Below, in pieces: positions 1 to 13,945 of a stretch of DNA of 64,000 nt. The position numbers and the translations under genes were made by a program. Below the pieces are notes generated by a model. The model was given only the letters and a program-made list of their open reading frames with translations, ran no database searches and was not told the DNA's origin. The DNA is from Mycteria americana (taxonomy: Eukaryota; Chordata; Aves; Ciconiiformes; Ciconiidae): positions 56,358,001 through 56,422,000 of the forward strand of contig NC_134369.1 in the NCBI RefSeq assembly GCF_035582795.1, given 5' to 3'. Numbering within the stretch: the first letter of the stretch is position 1; each line of letters opens with the position of its first letter.

Positions 1-204
1 TGTCCTGAACAGGCATGGCTTGCCCAAGTTAGTTTGGGGGACCTACATAATTTTTTTAAAAGCTACTGCTCTGAGACACATTTAATACTCGCATCTAATG
101 AGGAATCTTGAATATTTTAGCTCCAACTGCTTAGCCTGAATCCTGCCTCTCCAAACCAGCACCCTGGTCCCAGGTCCCTGCCTCCCCCTCATGTTCTCAT
201 CCAG

Positions 205-690
205 AAATATGGGGAGGCTCAAAGCAAACATGGGGATACTCCTCTCTGCACAACGCAGAGGTAAATTGTGGAACTCCTTTCCTCAGGATGTTAGGGATGC
301 TGAAAGGTTACATGGCTTCAAAATTTTATTAGACTCATTGTTTGAAGAAAAACCCATCAAGGGCTCTTAAACCAAAAAATGACATCGCTGGTGCAGGAAG
401 CTGCTGCGATGCTGATCACTGGAGGCACCATCACTATGTGGTTATCCTGGTCTTAGATTTTTCCCAGAGCACTTGGTTTGGGCTGATGGCTGGGGCTTTC
501 GTTTTGCTCGGGGAGAGCACAAACGCAGCTTGCGCTACCCCAGGCCGTGCAGCCCAGCGCCCTGTGGCCGGTGCACGCAGAGGGCAACCTCCTGCCGGGC
601 CATGTTGTCTCCTGCCTGGCCGGTATCGGGGACAGGATAATGAGCTACACAGACCTCTCGGTTGACTTAATATGGCTCCTCTTATACAAC
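205..690 (+). mobile_element. Decayed CR1 LINE 3' fragment
   Basis: The stretch follows the 3' region of an old sauropsid CR1 element in sense orientation. In order it shows a 'ttgtggaactcctttcctca' stretch, a 'ggatgttagggatgctgaaa' stretch, 'acccatcaagggctcttaa', and near the right end 'ggacaggataatgagctaca' followed by 'tatggctcctcttat'. The last part corresponds to the family's 'gacaggatactgggctagatgg ... tatggc..ttcttat' tail. The middle (about 480-600) is more GC-rich and does not align by eye, so it may be diverged or inserted. The chance frames that overlap this region have no coding meaning. Identification is from memory of the family consensus, not from a search. Confidence 0.65.
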
Positions 691-3600
691 AAGGATGCTA
701 GCATGGGCCCCGGCACTGCATGAAGTCCTGCCAAACAGGCAGCTGCCTGGCCACAGGGCAGAGCAGGGGGTGCAGACCTCCAGGGACTCAGGCAGCCACC
801 TGCCCCACGTGTGCCTGTGACACCTCTGCCGATGGGACATCCACTGCTACCACAGAGACACCGGTGGTGGCAAAAGCAGGCTTGTGCCAACTGCTCATAT
901 TTTCATCTAAACAAACGAAATGGAAAGGAGTTATTCAGTTGGTACCAACCACTTGCCCTCCTTGAAAGCCAACCTTATGGCAATCGATTGCAGTGACAGG
1001 TAAAGAGGGGCACGTCTATGAGAGGAGATTTGCACGGGCTTCCCCTTCATGCTGAGCTCCAGCAGTGGCTCTGACTGAACAGCAGTCGCACGCACGTTGC
1101 CACATGCCTTAATCCTCTAGCCATGATCTGCTGCAAAATGTGCCGCCCACGTGCTCGTACGGGCTGGATGACTCATGGCCTCCCCGCTCCTGGCTCACCA
1201 GGCAGCCCTGCAAACATGGGAAGGCAGGGAGCCAAGCCCCCACCCCTGCCTTCTGTGGGGCTCTGGGCACCCACAGCTCCCTGCGGCCGCCAGTTTCGGC
1301 ATCTCAGTGTGTATGGCAGCCTGGGTTCAGACCCCTGTAGCGGAGAAAAAATAGAGAGGGTAGCACTTGGGTTACTTGGGGAAGCAAATAGTGTGAGAGG
1401 AAGGGGTGTTTCCAGTTGCTCACCTTTATGGAGAGGTGTGAAGGTGCAGATCAGCAGGGAACTGCAAGTCTGAATGTGAGTGTTACATGGCTCAAGCTGC
1501 GCGTGTGGAGAAAGCATCTTACACCTTACAAATCTGTGAGAGCAAGAGGAGAGCTGTGACTCGGAGAGGCACTGCAGCCTTTCCTGGGCGTGCGATGATC
1601 ACACTGTGCTTCCACGAGTTGGTGGGTGAAGAAGCTGGCGGCAGCAAACTGCCGTTGGATGCAGTTCATGGTGCTGAAACCCCTGGCAGGTTGTATCTGG
1701 AGGTGCTGACACAAGCCCCTGCAGCAGGCGGGGAAGCAGGCCTGCCCCAGGATGGAGCTGCAGCATGGTGTCCGGCACCCAGGTCTTGCAGGTAGAGGTC
1801 AACATTCCTCAGGGACCTTTGGTTTTGCAGGGATGTGAGGAAGCACCATAGGGCTGATGTGGGAACATGGAAATTCAAAGGGACGCTCTTTTTCACAAAT
1901 CTGCTGTTGCCTGGGTTGAAAGTCTGTGTAACATGGATGCCTGCAGGTCTGGGAACATTTTGGAGCCAGTCATGGGGGCAGCTTCCCTCTGTGAGCTACT
2001 CCTTTCTGTGTCTGGTCTAAAGTTGGGAAAAGCCCAAGTCCTTGAGTTTAAGCCCAACCCAGAGCAATTTCTGCCTTCACTGCTGCGACATCTAACCTAA
2101 CGGCTTGTCAAAAAGGTGGAGCAGTTGGTGGTGAGCTGTGGTTGGAAAGGCTTAAGTCACACAGTCACCTGTCCACACGGCAGCTCATAGCTGTGCCTGG
2201 GACAAGCAGTTTACCACTTTCACACTGCATCAGCTCTGGAACAGGCTTGGCCTCCAGGGCCGAGGCATCCAACAGCTCTGATCAGGCTGGCAGTTCCTCC
2301 ACCCCAAAGCCAGCAGACAGAAAGACCAAAGAAACGACCCCCCGACTCAGAGCAGGGGTGTGTCCCCTCGCTGTGCGTCCCTGTGCTTTCACCATCCTCT
2401 CTTCACGAGCCAGATGGAGAGCACAGTCTGCCCAGCCGCACGTGGAACCGGTCGTTTAGATGTGGAAAGCGGAAGAGTCCGGGGCTGCCTGCCACTCACC
2501 GCTCTCTGCCAGGCTCCGGCCTCCCACTCTGCCTGCAAGGCAGATGAAGCCGTGGAGCCATTCAGCAGGCTCCCACGTGGCCGCATCATTCATCATCCAG
2601 CAGCAGCAAGCTGCCCGCTTTCGGCATGGCTGGTTGAACAAGCTGCCTTGTGGCCTCCTAGCATGAAAGAGTGCAGCACATCACCGCTCGCAGAAGTGAC
2701 AAGTGCTCTGCTCCCTTCCCTGTTTGCCATGCCCTGGTGTCAGGTCCCACCATGCTGTCCCGTCCCCGCCGCAGGTATCCCGTTAAGTACTTGCTCCTGG
2801 CAGAGCTGAGGAAGCTCTTGCACAGCAGGGGAATGGAGGAGGTAGGAGGGTGTGGGTGAAGGGTACAGCCATCAGGCTATGCTCTCGGGGGACCGTATAA
2901 CTAATGCATTGCTTTATATGGCTGGGGATCCACTTTTGACCTTAAGAAGCAAGAATTGGAATGCTAAAGCAAAGAAGAAAACTCACTGCCATAAGCATTA
3001 GCTCATTAATAACTTACTGATGGTAGCTCGGCCACATTCGGAGCAGAGGGTAGTGACCCTAGCACGGCTGTGAAGGGACCTGAGTGATTGGCAGCTCGTC
3101 CAAAACACTCAAATTCCCCACATTAACCAGTGTTCTAGGTCTGCCGCGCGTCAGGTCCCACGCTCGCCCAGCAAAGTCACCTCACCAAATTAACACAGCT
3201 GCAGACATGAATAAAAATGTGGACCTTGACGTGCCTGTGTTGTACAAGAGTTCAGTCGAGCCTTGGAAATCGCACTGCAGCTAATGTGCCAGCAGCCCCT
3301 AGAAGGTCAGAGATCTGTATGTGAGCAGTTGTGACTGTGACTTAGCCCTTCCCTGGGTATTTTAAACAACTGCTCACTTAGCTGCTGGAGCTGTCACAGG
3401 AAAAACACCCAAATGAAATTCCACTTCTGCAGCAATGTCTCTAAGACAAGAGCTGAGAGGCTCATTGCCCATGTTGTTGGCGAAAACAGGTAAAGACAAT
3501 TTGCTAATTTGTGGTGTCCAACTAAAGAGCACAGCTCGAGTATCAGCATTACCACACAGTGGAGGTTCCTGCTCATCTCCTCTGGACTGGTGGCTTTCCG

Positions 3601-6600
3601 GCTCTGCTTAGCATCAGGCATAACAAGTCCTGGCTACAGAGTCCAGAAATGGAGGCATCCAGAATCAAGGCTGATTTTTACAAAACCATGTGTTTTAAGC
3701 TATATTAACCTCTCTGCACCAGGTTCCCTAGCTGTCAAAAAGGAGTGTGGTACCTGCATGCTAATGATGTGGTGAATTCCTGCTGCTATTACTTCTGAAT
3801 AATGTAATATTCGGAAAGTTTGGAAAAATGGCTTTTTTAGTTTCAGGTTGTTTCTGTTAGGGGAGGAACTGAGGATGGAATAGTGTGTTTCTCTGCCGTA
3901 TCCCACTGCTTTGCCAGTATACCCAGCGCCCTGCTCCCCACAACACCAGTGGGTCCAAGCCAGGACAGAGGTTTCTCACTGACGGTTCCCGGTCCCTTTC
4001 TAACAAGCCCTCTGCCCAGGGCCTCTCTTTCCTGCCTGATCCTGTAAAGGTCTCCTGCCTGATCTTGCTCTTCTCTTCTACCGCAAGGACCAGGGCTCCT
4101 TTCTGGCTCAGGCAATGGGGTTTCCCTCCTGCATGCCCCCAGATGGGGAGGTGGAATATGCTAATGCATGTCCCTGGGGCTGAGAGCTGAGAAATGCTCT
4201 CAGTTACAGCATTTTAGGTGTTGTCACTGGCTGCTGCACTACTGAAACTACCCAGCAGCATGCAGTATGCACATCCTGTCTTTCTGAACCCTTTAACAAA
4301 TTCAGAGGCAGTTGCATTGCTTATATGTGGATGGGGATGTAAAAGGGGGATGCGAGCTTTAAGGGTCTTTTGAATCCCATAGACCTGCTAAAACTCTTCG
4401 GATAATCTTGGAATATTATCAACAATATATTCATATAATCAGCTAATATCTCTACCAGTATGGACTGATTTTCCCCCCATTCTTGTATGTATGATTTCAT
4501 CTCCAAATATAAGATTTACCTGCTGTGGTGGGAAGGAGCTTATTCTGATCTTTTGACTGAGTCTAAAGTCAGGCATGTTCACCTTTACTCGTTGTTTCCA
4601 ATAATGCAGTGTTCCAATATTCAGACTTTTTCCCTAGGAGGCTTTTAACTTCTCCAGAGTTTGTTCCTGCAGCCTCACTTGTATTGTCAGGATGCACAGA
4701 CGTGGAAAATACACGGACTCTGAGGTGGGAAAGAGCATGTTTTCCTCTCCAGTCCTTTGGGTAGCCTATTCCCTGCCCTTTGCTTAGGGTGACATTTGGT
4801 TTTAGCCTCCAGCTGATACTGTTTGCTACCCAGGCTCTTCTGTTAGCTCTTGTAACTGGGACTCTCTAGATTTTTCAAATGACTAGCTGTGTTTTTTCAC
4901 TAGTAATTTGATTTGGGAATCCTGAACGTCACGAAAAAAAAACAGACCTTCTGCATTTGCAGGAACTACGTTGCATTTCCAAGGAAGTGCTAAGCCCAGT
5001 TTGAAAGCTATGAAACTCTTTTTTGAGAATCTCTTGAATTTCCCCTTTCTCACTTGAATTCCCACCTTCCTTGGACAGGGTTTGAACCCATCTGGCTGGA
5101 TCCTCTGGCTGCAGCACACACATATAACGAATTCTGCTGGGAGCAATGTTAAAATGCACTTACTTCAATGGATAAGATATCAAGGTATTGACAGGAGGCA
5201 TGAGTCGATGTGACTGTTAATTCATGCACCTCATTACCCTACTCAATCAGAGTGCTCTAACTCCACTGGGAAATGTTGCTGTAATTAAGATCCTGGAGCT
5301 TTTTGAGAAAAAGGAATAGAAACAAAAGAAATTGAAGGGGAGCTGCTCTCAGCTTCTGTAAAAAGCAGTAGTTACATTTGACTTTTCTGCCAAGCCAGGC
5401 AAGCAGTGTTCGACACATGTCATTGCTTGCTTGGAAGCGAATTACAGAGCCAGGCCCAGAGCGGTCGTGTGAGTAAGTGCTGACTTCAGGGGACAATACG
5501 GTGTGCAACAGCTGAGGTCTTGAAGTGTTCTTTCAAAGGGGGGATGCTATGCCAGCAGGATGCTCCGGGCCATGCCGGGTGCTGTGCCCGTGCAGCCTCC
5601 CAGCACATGTCGCAGTGCTGCTTTCCGTGACGATCTCCTATCACAAAAGTGATATGCTAACTTGACAACCCATGCCCCATTGCTTTAACCTAGATATAGC
5701 TTAAATAAGTAAATACAAAAATACTCAACCAGTTGATCAGAAGAGGGGAAGATACATCCCTTCTCCTCCCTCCTAAGCCCTTTCCTCTAACCTTCGTTCA
5801 TTTACTTGTTATTATATTAAAGATCAGTTAGATAAACCCTGACTTGGATTTCTCAATAATCTCTGTTTGCATGGTACAGAGAGCAGCTGGAGATGGAGAC
5901 CAGGAGGGAAAAAGCTGTTTTCACTCCCCTATCAACATGAGATGGTCAGCATTAAAGAGCAAAAATTAAGATCTAGCCTGACAGAGCTGGTGTAAGGGTT
6001 ACACCTTGGCAGGGACGTCACCCAGCCTGTAGCACTGGCCTGTAACCGATAATCTCCTGATACTATTACAGGCAGTGCCATCATGACTGTCATCTTTAAT
6101 TAAGCACACTCCCATTTGCTGTGTCCTTCTGAACATCGCTCCAGGGCCACTGCTAATTCAGCGTGCAGCCAAGTTTCATCAGGCGGGGTTTTTTGCCTTG
6201 TTGAAATCAGATTCTGATCAGCCGTGGTGGGGTTAGCTCAGCATTTTTGTGCCTGCAGTGAGAAGACCCTTTGCAGTGCGGCAGGGGACTGCAGTGGGAG
6301 TGGGTCTTCCACCTTCCACCTTCCCCCAAGCTCTCGGCCGCTGCCGGTGCTGCTCCTGGGGCTCCTGGCTCTCGCAGGGGCTCAGAGGCAGAGCCCCCTC
6401 CCCTCGTCCAGGCAGAGGGGAGCCATGCAAAGGGGTGCTGGGCATCCTCCAGCAGCTGAGCTGTGGGGACACGGCCACCACAAAGCCCCTTCGCATAAAA
6501 CCTTCAACAAAGTCTTCAGTGTTTGGTGTCTTTCAGCCTCTGCCTTCAGTTTATTGTGCAAACATGAATTAAGCATTAGGACACATCTGTTCTGCAAGGA

Positions 6601-6774
6601 CACCGAGCACTGATACAGCCCTGTGTTTTATTCATTATAAAGAATTGAATCCTATTACATTAAAAATTCAAATGTTAAACTGTATTATATGGACACGTAG
6701 GGGATATATGTCTGTGTATCGACATATCCATTTATTCATAGGCTCTGTAGGGTCCTAGATATAGGTACAAATAA
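691..6774. other. Intergenic DNA, no gene recognised
   Basis: No exon with a recognisable protein, RNA gene or clear repeat was seen. Composition alternates between GC-richer segments (about 690-2900 and 6220-6500), which give several short overlapping frames on both strands, and AT-richer segments. The frames lack any family resemblance and overlap one another antisense, as expected of chance frames. A weak RE1-like word sits at 1658-1678 (see findings). Confidence 0.6.
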
Positions 6775-6840
6775 AGCAAAATTAAGTTACTCACCCAGTC
6801 TCATACAGTAAATTGGTAGCTGAGTCAGGAGAAGCACTGA
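6775..6840 (+). mobile_element. MIR-like (CORE-SINE) remnant
   Basis: The words 'attaagttactcacccagtc' and 'tcatacagtaaattggtagc' followed by 'tgagtcagg' parallel the MIR core ('gttaagtaacttgcccaagg', 'tcacacagctagtaagtggc', 'agagccagg'). The match is old and gapped and was recognised by eye only. Confidence 0.5.
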
Positions 6841-6841
6841 G

Positions 6842-9800
6842 GAAATGTTATTATTCTCTGTTGCTTACATGGGGAAGCTTAGAGCCTCCATCCAAGGGTC
6901 GCTTTATGTTTGCAAATTATAACTGCTTTCCTGAGGTGGGGTTTTTCTAACACTTTGAGAAGTCCCTCATCAGCTGCTGAGAAGAAGCTGTTATGGCCTG
7001 TTTTTTAGTCTTCCACACAGTTCTTTTTTAAAGTCATCAAATGACTTGTCCTGCTCTTCTTAGCACGTGAGCTTATCTGACCTTTCCTAAGCTGAGCTTG
7101 GTCCTAGCGTAAAAAGCGCAGCTGGAAAGACAGATGGGGGCTGGCAGGAGAGCTGGGTGCAGGGTCTGGCCCCCCGACCACCTTCACCCCTCACCTCTTG
7201 CTGCAAGGAGCAGGAGCCAAGTCGTGCTCTTACAGCCCCGCTCCCCCGGCACCAGCTGCGGCCAGGGATGCCTTGCCTCTCGGGCCCTGCCGCAGCCTGG
7301 ATGCGTTGGGCTGCCCAGAGAAACCCTGGGTGTGTTTTGTGCACATCTAACCCATGCTCTCGGGATGGCTGAACAAGGTGTTGTCTGCTCTTCCAAAGTA
7401 TCAAGGAGTCAGGCAGACAACACTTCTTACTTAAAAATTTAGCTTCTCACATCCCAAAGATTGGCTCCTGCCCTTCCCCGACCAGAGTGTGACTTTTTAT
7501 TTGTGCCAGAAAAACTCCTCCATCTCTGGCTCCAGCCAAAGTTACGCTAGGAAATTTGCCCTCAGCATTGGCCTGAAAGAGCTGCTTTCTAGAGCAACAT
7601 GCTCTGACTGGAAGACTGCTGGCCGTTAGTGGCTATATTATCCCTTAGCTAACTCTTCCTAAAGAGTAACCCTGGCAGTGATCTTATCTCACCTGGACAC
7701 TCAAGTGCATATTTGTGGAAAAAACCCAGAGGGTAGATGAAGGTCATCACTGTCCATAGCACTTAATTAAGGAAAAATGGCTATAAGGGCAGTAAATGCT
7801 AAGTCCATTACAGGGCTAATGGCTTCAACAAAGTTTCGCACATCTGTGAAGGGGAATGGCAGGGAGAACATGGACTTTATAGGAAAACAAGACCTGGACT
7901 AGCAGTGTAGTCTTCTCTTAGTTGAGATCGGGCCTGGTCAGCCTTTGAACAAAGTACTGCATATATCTAAAGGCTATTTAAATGGTGCATTGACAACAGC
8001 TCCTTGTCCCTTGTGGTGATCCTGGCTTTCCGCCTGTTGAAGCTGGAGAACTTTTTCCAGGCAAAACACCTTGCTGAAAAATGTATATCCAAATACACTG
8101 AAGCTAGTAGGAAAAGGGAAGGCGCGTAAAGGACCCTCCAGTGCAATGTTGAATGTGGCAATTTAGTAGGCTGTCCTTGGGGCGGCACAGATGGGATGAT
8201 ATGGGGTTTGTCCTCCAAAGGCATCTCTAAGAAAGGATGGTGTAGTTGCAGCCCAGTAATCTGAGGCTTGTTTAGCCCACTTTTTTTTTTAATGCCACTC
8301 ACATTTAGCCAGTAGAGTGGCTAAAAATTGGTGGATCTGAATGTAGAAATAGGGTCTATGGAGGCACAGTTTGGATGGAGGCTTCTTTCTGTTTCCCCAA
8401 CTGTGAGACGAGGACTGAGATATAAGCTCTTGGTTTCATGGGAAGCTTGTGCAAACTGCCCAGTTGTGTGAAAGTGCAAAGGCCTAAGTACTGTTGCATT
8501 ACACCACTGATGTGTAAGGACTTGTTCCACTTCAGAAAGTACCCAGGAGACAAATAGGCATTTCAAACTTTAAAGAAATTAGAAAGGACAATTTCAGAAT
8601 AATAAATTTAATATATGACCTGAATCTCTCATGGATACATCACGTGTAGCAAGAGCTCATTCTGTGTTGCTCAAGAAAGATAGTTTCCTGCAGTGCAGGG
8701 ATCAGCACAGTGAGATAATCTTGAAGATTAAGGAGTGACTTGTTTTTTAGTTCTGCAGTTGCAGTCGTGACATTGTGGCTTGCGGGAAGTATCCAGGCAA
8801 CAAGCCAGTCTTCATGATTAGCAGTGTAACACCTGGCTAAACAAAGATTTCACACACACAGATGTAATGAGGCTGGTGCTAGGGAAAATGAGCATTAAAA
8901 AGTTAATTAGGATATGCTTTTTGAAACGCATTCTTCCTTATTGCTGCTGGTGTATCATCTGCAATGCCCAGCATGGTTCAAGGAAGGCTGTAGCCAGATA
9001 TAGTTACAGAACATCTGCTGAAGAACAAAGTGTGAGTGTCCTCCGCAGAGCAGTCGCACCACGCTGAAGGGAGATTTGATGCAATAGCAATAGCCCTGGC
9101 TATACCCTCACATGCAGCACATCTTGCATAAGAGCGTGGAGGTCAATGCAGTGTATCACAGGAGCTGAGGGCAGCTCTGATCGTCTAAAGTTCTCAGGGT
9201 CAAATAAATGTAATCGTGGGTAGCCCTATTTTAACCCTTCCTCTGAAAGGCATGTGGAGGAACACAGTTTGTCTCCTAGAACATAGTTTTGGTGTCGGCA
9301 CACCTCCAACCATGCCACCTACACCCGCATGTGAGCCAGGAGGCATAAGCATTCCCAGGCACTGGCTTGTTTAAAACACCAGCAGACCTTCCTCTCTGCT
9401 TGTTCGTCACCTGGGAAGGAGATTCACAGCCATACGCTGCAAAATCACTGTTGTAATAGGCTTTGGTTGTGGTAGATAATGTTTGATCAAGCATGGGTTG
9501 GGATATCTGCATCAAACTAGTTACTCGTCAAGATGATTTTTGCCCTAGTTTCTCAAAATAATTTTGTGTATTGGCTTGACCATAAGTGTATGGTAACTAT
9601 TGAATTTGAAAGGCTTGTGGGGCAAACATGACCTGATAGAGCCTGTACAAACTGCAAAACATAGCTTAAATCAAGTTACTTTGCATTTGAAAACCAATAA
9701 AGTTGCTATGTGTTCTTTGCACTCCTCCAGTTAATTTCACAGATACTCATAAAGCAAAAGATGTAATTAGACAGTCCTTTTTGTTAGTGGATATTTACTG

Positions 9801-12710
9801 TATATGCAATGAAAAAATAATGAAAGTAGATATACATTGAAAAGACCCTGCTCCAAATATCTTATTAGAAACAAAACAAAAGTGAAGCTACTAGGCTGAA
9901 TTTATTACTGGTGTAGTTGTATTTAATTCCATGATGTTATAACAACTCTGCACCTGAGCCACTGAGCCTCAAAGCTCTTAATGCTTAAACTTCGCAGCAA
10001 AGGGACTGATTGGGACGCAAGTTTCAGAAGGCTGTTCTATGGTTGTTTGGATGATTTTGTATGAACAAAGGCTTTTGGTACAGTTTTCACATGTATGCTT
10101 CAGAAAGGTTGCTAACACACCTGCCCAGCTCTCTGCTTTCCCCCCAAGATGTGCATCCAGCTTTGTGATCAGAGGGGCAGGGTCTGGATAAAAGAGACAT
10201 CTTGCAATAAATACCCTATGCAGGTTTCCTAATGAGGAGCATTGTTAGTTTTAGCTGGAGTGTTTTAAACCAGGGAGACTTTTCTCAGACCTTTAGCTAT
10301 GAATGAGAAGGAGGGTTAGAAATCCCAGTCAAATCCGAATTTTGTGGCTCTGTGCCAAATGGCTTCAAAATCCTGGTGTGAAGCTTGGAGTCAGAGCGTG
10401 CCCAGAGCTGAGACCTACCTCTCCACGCCTGCTTCTCACCCGGGGGAACTGCTGGTGTGCCTCTGCCCAGAAACCGCAGCAGCTCTCACAGGGACCCTCG
10501 TGACATGGACGTGCTCAGGAGCCAGGCTGTGGCTCCCAGAGGAGAGCGGGTTTGTTAACCCTGCTTAAATTGGTCTTGTTACTTCCACAGAAGTAATGTG
10601 CCTTGCTTTCACAGTAAGCAAGCTGAAGGGTAAAGAAGTATTACAAGCCATACGGGAAGGTGAGAGCCTCCATCATGATCAGAAACAAGGTTACCAGAGG
10701 GTGGTGTGAACCAGCAGACTGCAGCACCAGATTGGGCTCAATTCTTGGGTTCCTGGTAATATGATCAGACATAAAATCAAGTTTCCTTTTTGCCTGTCAC
10801 CCAGCGACCTTGAGGCATCTCAGCTGTAGGACCTGGAGGAATGACTCACCTAATCAGTGCTTCTTCCCAGAGTGATTTTCCCTGGACATCTGTGCACCTA
10901 TACTCATACCTGCCGCAGTGTTGGAAACAGCAGCAGACCCCCTCTATCTCCTCTTCTTGTCCTTAAATTCAGCTCCTGCTGCCTTCCCAATATAAATGTC
11001 ATACATAGAGTCTTTGTCCCTCTGCAGGAGCTTCTCTGAATTTATACACCTGCCCTGTTCCTCCATGAGCAAATTCCTTCAAGTTCACATGACCTGCCTG
11101 CTAAATCCAATGTTTTCATAACGGCAATGTTTTCTAAGTCCTAAGACTTACTCATTGTACGTGCACCCACTCCACCTCCCAGGTTCTAGGTTGCTGTTGA
11201 TGCTCTAGAGGGCCCACGCATGACAAACCAGTACTATAGATAACACACTTGGCATGAAGGCAGCTCAAGCCACCTCTTCTTGTCTTCTTCCCCTCCACCC
11301 TGCACACACTTTTCCACATCATCAGTTCTCAGGGTTCCTCGAGTCACTTTTGGACACAAATTTTCTCATAGTTTTGATTTTCCACAATTCACCCATATAT
11401 ACACATATTCATATATTTGCTTTTGTCCCCCTTTAATTTTACCATATAGTACAATAAAACAAAAAAAAGTGTGAAGTCAGCTTGCCTGTGTTAAATAACC
11501 TCTGCAGTGGTATTCCTGCAAAGAAATGTAACTCATCACCAAGTCATCTGGTGTCATACCATGCATGGGGGACAGCTTATTTTTAGGCATTAGACCTGAA
11601 TGAGGCCTGGAGGTGGCTTCTGTTTGACTCTAAAGTGCTTGAGGAGCTCCTGGTCCTGATTTAGGCCAGAGACTGGCACCTTTCTCTGAAGTGGTAAAAT
11701 CCAAAACCAGCACTCTCAGCAGCCTGGTTCAGAAGATTGTGCCCATCCTCTGTGTCATAGCTTGAAGCAGCCACAGTCAAGTCCACAAGCTGAGGAGGGT
11801 CAGGCTCACTTCTCTCACCCAAGTGCCCTAAAGAGCAGGCTAAGAGTACATTCTCCCTTGTACTCATTCACAGGCTCCAACTGCATCAGTGACTGCTCAG
11901 GGAAAAGTGAGTCTGGAGTGTCCCTGGCCTCCTGTGGCCAAGAGACTCTCAAGGGGGTGGGAGTCATGGCTTTGAAGTCTATCAAACTAAGAGAAGCATT
12001 AAAACATTGCTTTCCATTTTTTTGGAGGGGGAAGTGATCTAAATACTGGTAGGAAAGAGGCACTGCACTACAACTACCTTGCTGGCTCCTGTTTTTAACA
12101 TCAAATTGTGATTCTTGCTCAGTCCTTTCCTGTGACGGATGCACTCGACCCCCTAACTAAACTAGCAGTAGTTTGGTACATGCTGCAAAGGAGGTAAACG
12201 CCTGAGCCATAGCTGGGCCAAGAAATCCTCTAGTTTCAATCTGTTGTCTAAAAACCCACAACGGAGTAGAGTGACACAGTGAGCATCGGTGCATATGAGC
12301 TTGGAACACCAATCATGTGATCAACACATGGATAGCAGGTGGCTTTTCCAAGGCTCATCTATCAAAGAACAAAGAAAGTTGTGAGTCTCATGCAAATCTT
12401 CCCGATCACATGTAATTTGACTACAAGCCAACCACTTTATTCCATAACTATGGCAGCCTAAGTGAGCCTTCTTTGAGCTCTCCCTGCTAGGCAGCTCGGC
12501 TGCATGGTGGTGATCTCCCCTTGAGCTGGGACACCTCTCAAGGTTGCTCCTCGAGGCAGAGAGACCTTTTACCAGCGGCAGATCTTTGGTAAGTGACTGA
12601 TAGCATGCTGAATTAATACTAATGAAACATTACTAATCCATGTAGCTATTAAATATTAATTACTATAAACTTTGTATAGATAATTCCATTAGACATAAAC
12701 TGTTGTCCAC
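6842..12710. other. Intergenic DNA, no gene recognised
   Basis: Mostly AT-moderate single-copy-looking sequence. Short open frames occur on both strands but none has recognisable protein content or paired splice signals that extend a frame. No tRNA-like or other structural RNA was seen. Confidence 0.55.
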
Positions 12711-12850
12711 GTCTGAGACTAAGATTAAGAGTTACCTTAAGAGAGGTCTGAGACTAAGATTAAGAGTTATCTTAAGAGAGGTCTGACTAAGGTGACTAAG
12801 GTGACTAATCTAAGGTGACTAAGATTAAGAGTCACCTTAAGACTAAGGAG
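12711..12850. repeat. 35-bp tandem repeat with internal 9-bp repeat
   Basis: A 35-bp unit beginning 'gtctgagactaagattaaga' and ending 'cttaagagag' occurs at 12711-12745 and again at 12746-12780 with one difference (ttacc/ttatc). A third, rearranged copy starts at 12781. It carries an inner short tandem of 'gactaaggt' (12785-12793, 12794-12802, then an interrupted copy) before returning to 'gactaagattaagagt' and 'caccttaagactaagg'. This is a small minisatellite, probably grown by replication slippage. Confidence 0.85.
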
Positions 12851-13130
12851 TTTAGAAAGCAAGAGGGTCCATTCTGAACCTCGTGACTCAACAGAAGGGT
12901 CTTCCTTACCCTTTGTAACTGATTTTTGTAACTTGAGATTGTAACTGAATTTTCCTTTGTGTGTTTCTTCCACACAGTAATTAATAAGGTGAACCATGCC
13001 ATCAAACTTATCGAATGTTGGCAAACCCCTGTTACACTTTGTTAAATTTGATCAAATTCATTGAACTCTGTCAGATTATTAAGTTACCTCAATAAAACAC
13101 ATTGCCGCTTCTCTCTTTTGAGCGAGGTGC

Positions 13131-13682
13131 TGTCGTGGTTTAACCCCAGTCGGCAACTAGCACTGCACAGCTGCTCGCTCACTCCCCCCGCCCCCCTGGT
13201 GGGATGGGGGAGAGAATCGGAAAAAAGAAGAAAAAAACGCCCCAAACCTCGTGGGTTGAGATAAAGACAGTTTAACAGGACAGCAAAGGAAGAGAAAATA
13301 ATAATATTAATAATAAAAGAATATACAAAACAAGTGATGCACAATGCAATTGCTCACCACCCACTGACTGATGCCCATCCCATCCCTGAGCAGCGATCAC
13401 TGCCCTCTGGCCAAGCCCCCCCAGTTTCTGTACTGAGCATGACGCCATATGGTATGGAATAGCCCTTTGGCCAGTTGGGGTCAGCTGTCCTGGCGGTGCC
13501 CCCTCCCAGCTTCTGGCTGGCAGAGCATGGGAAGCTGAGAAGTCCTTGACTAGTGTAAGCACTGCTTAGCAACAACTAAAACATCAGTGTGTTATCACAT
13601 TATTCTCATCCTAAATCCAAAACACAGCACTATACCAGCCACTAGGAAGAAAATTAACTCTATCCCAGCCGAAACCAGGACA
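13131..13682 (-). mobile_element. Solo LTR, avian ERVL-type (copy 1)
   Basis: The element is 552 bp, begins TG and ends CA, and is flanked by a perfect 5-bp direct repeat GGTGC (13126-13130 and 13683-13687). Read on the - strand it starts 'tgtcctggtttcggctggga', the start of a solo LTR widespread in neoavian genomes. A 5-bp target duplication fits ERVL/class III integration. In the promoter part the - strand keeps a CRE-like 'tggcgtca' (13440-13447), but the TATA position reads 'gtacagaa' rather than 'gtatataa'. The polyadenylation hexamer near 13269-13274 reads 'gttaaa'. No internal retroviral genes are present, so this is a recombination-derived solo LTR. Confidence 0.9.
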
Positions 13683-13945
13683 GGTGCATTCCACTCATTT
13701 GCAACAAACTGGCATAATCGGCAGGATCCTAAATCAGGATTCACGACATTTCCACAAGGAGGTACCTTCCTTGAGGAGATGATGCAGGGTCTGAGGCCCA
13801 GGCAGGTAGAGGATTCTCCTTGTCCTGAGTCAGGCAGCCAAGCTGACTCAGGGATGAGTCTTTCGACAAAGCTTTACATCCCCGTCTTAGACACCTAGCC
13901 CCCACCCCATACATTACTACATCAGGAGCCTACCTTTATCTTGGA

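Noticed and set aside
5082-5105. tRNA-like T-arm word (ggtttgaaccc)
   Set aside because: No matching acceptor or anticodon arms, and A-box sequence is absent upstream on either strand.
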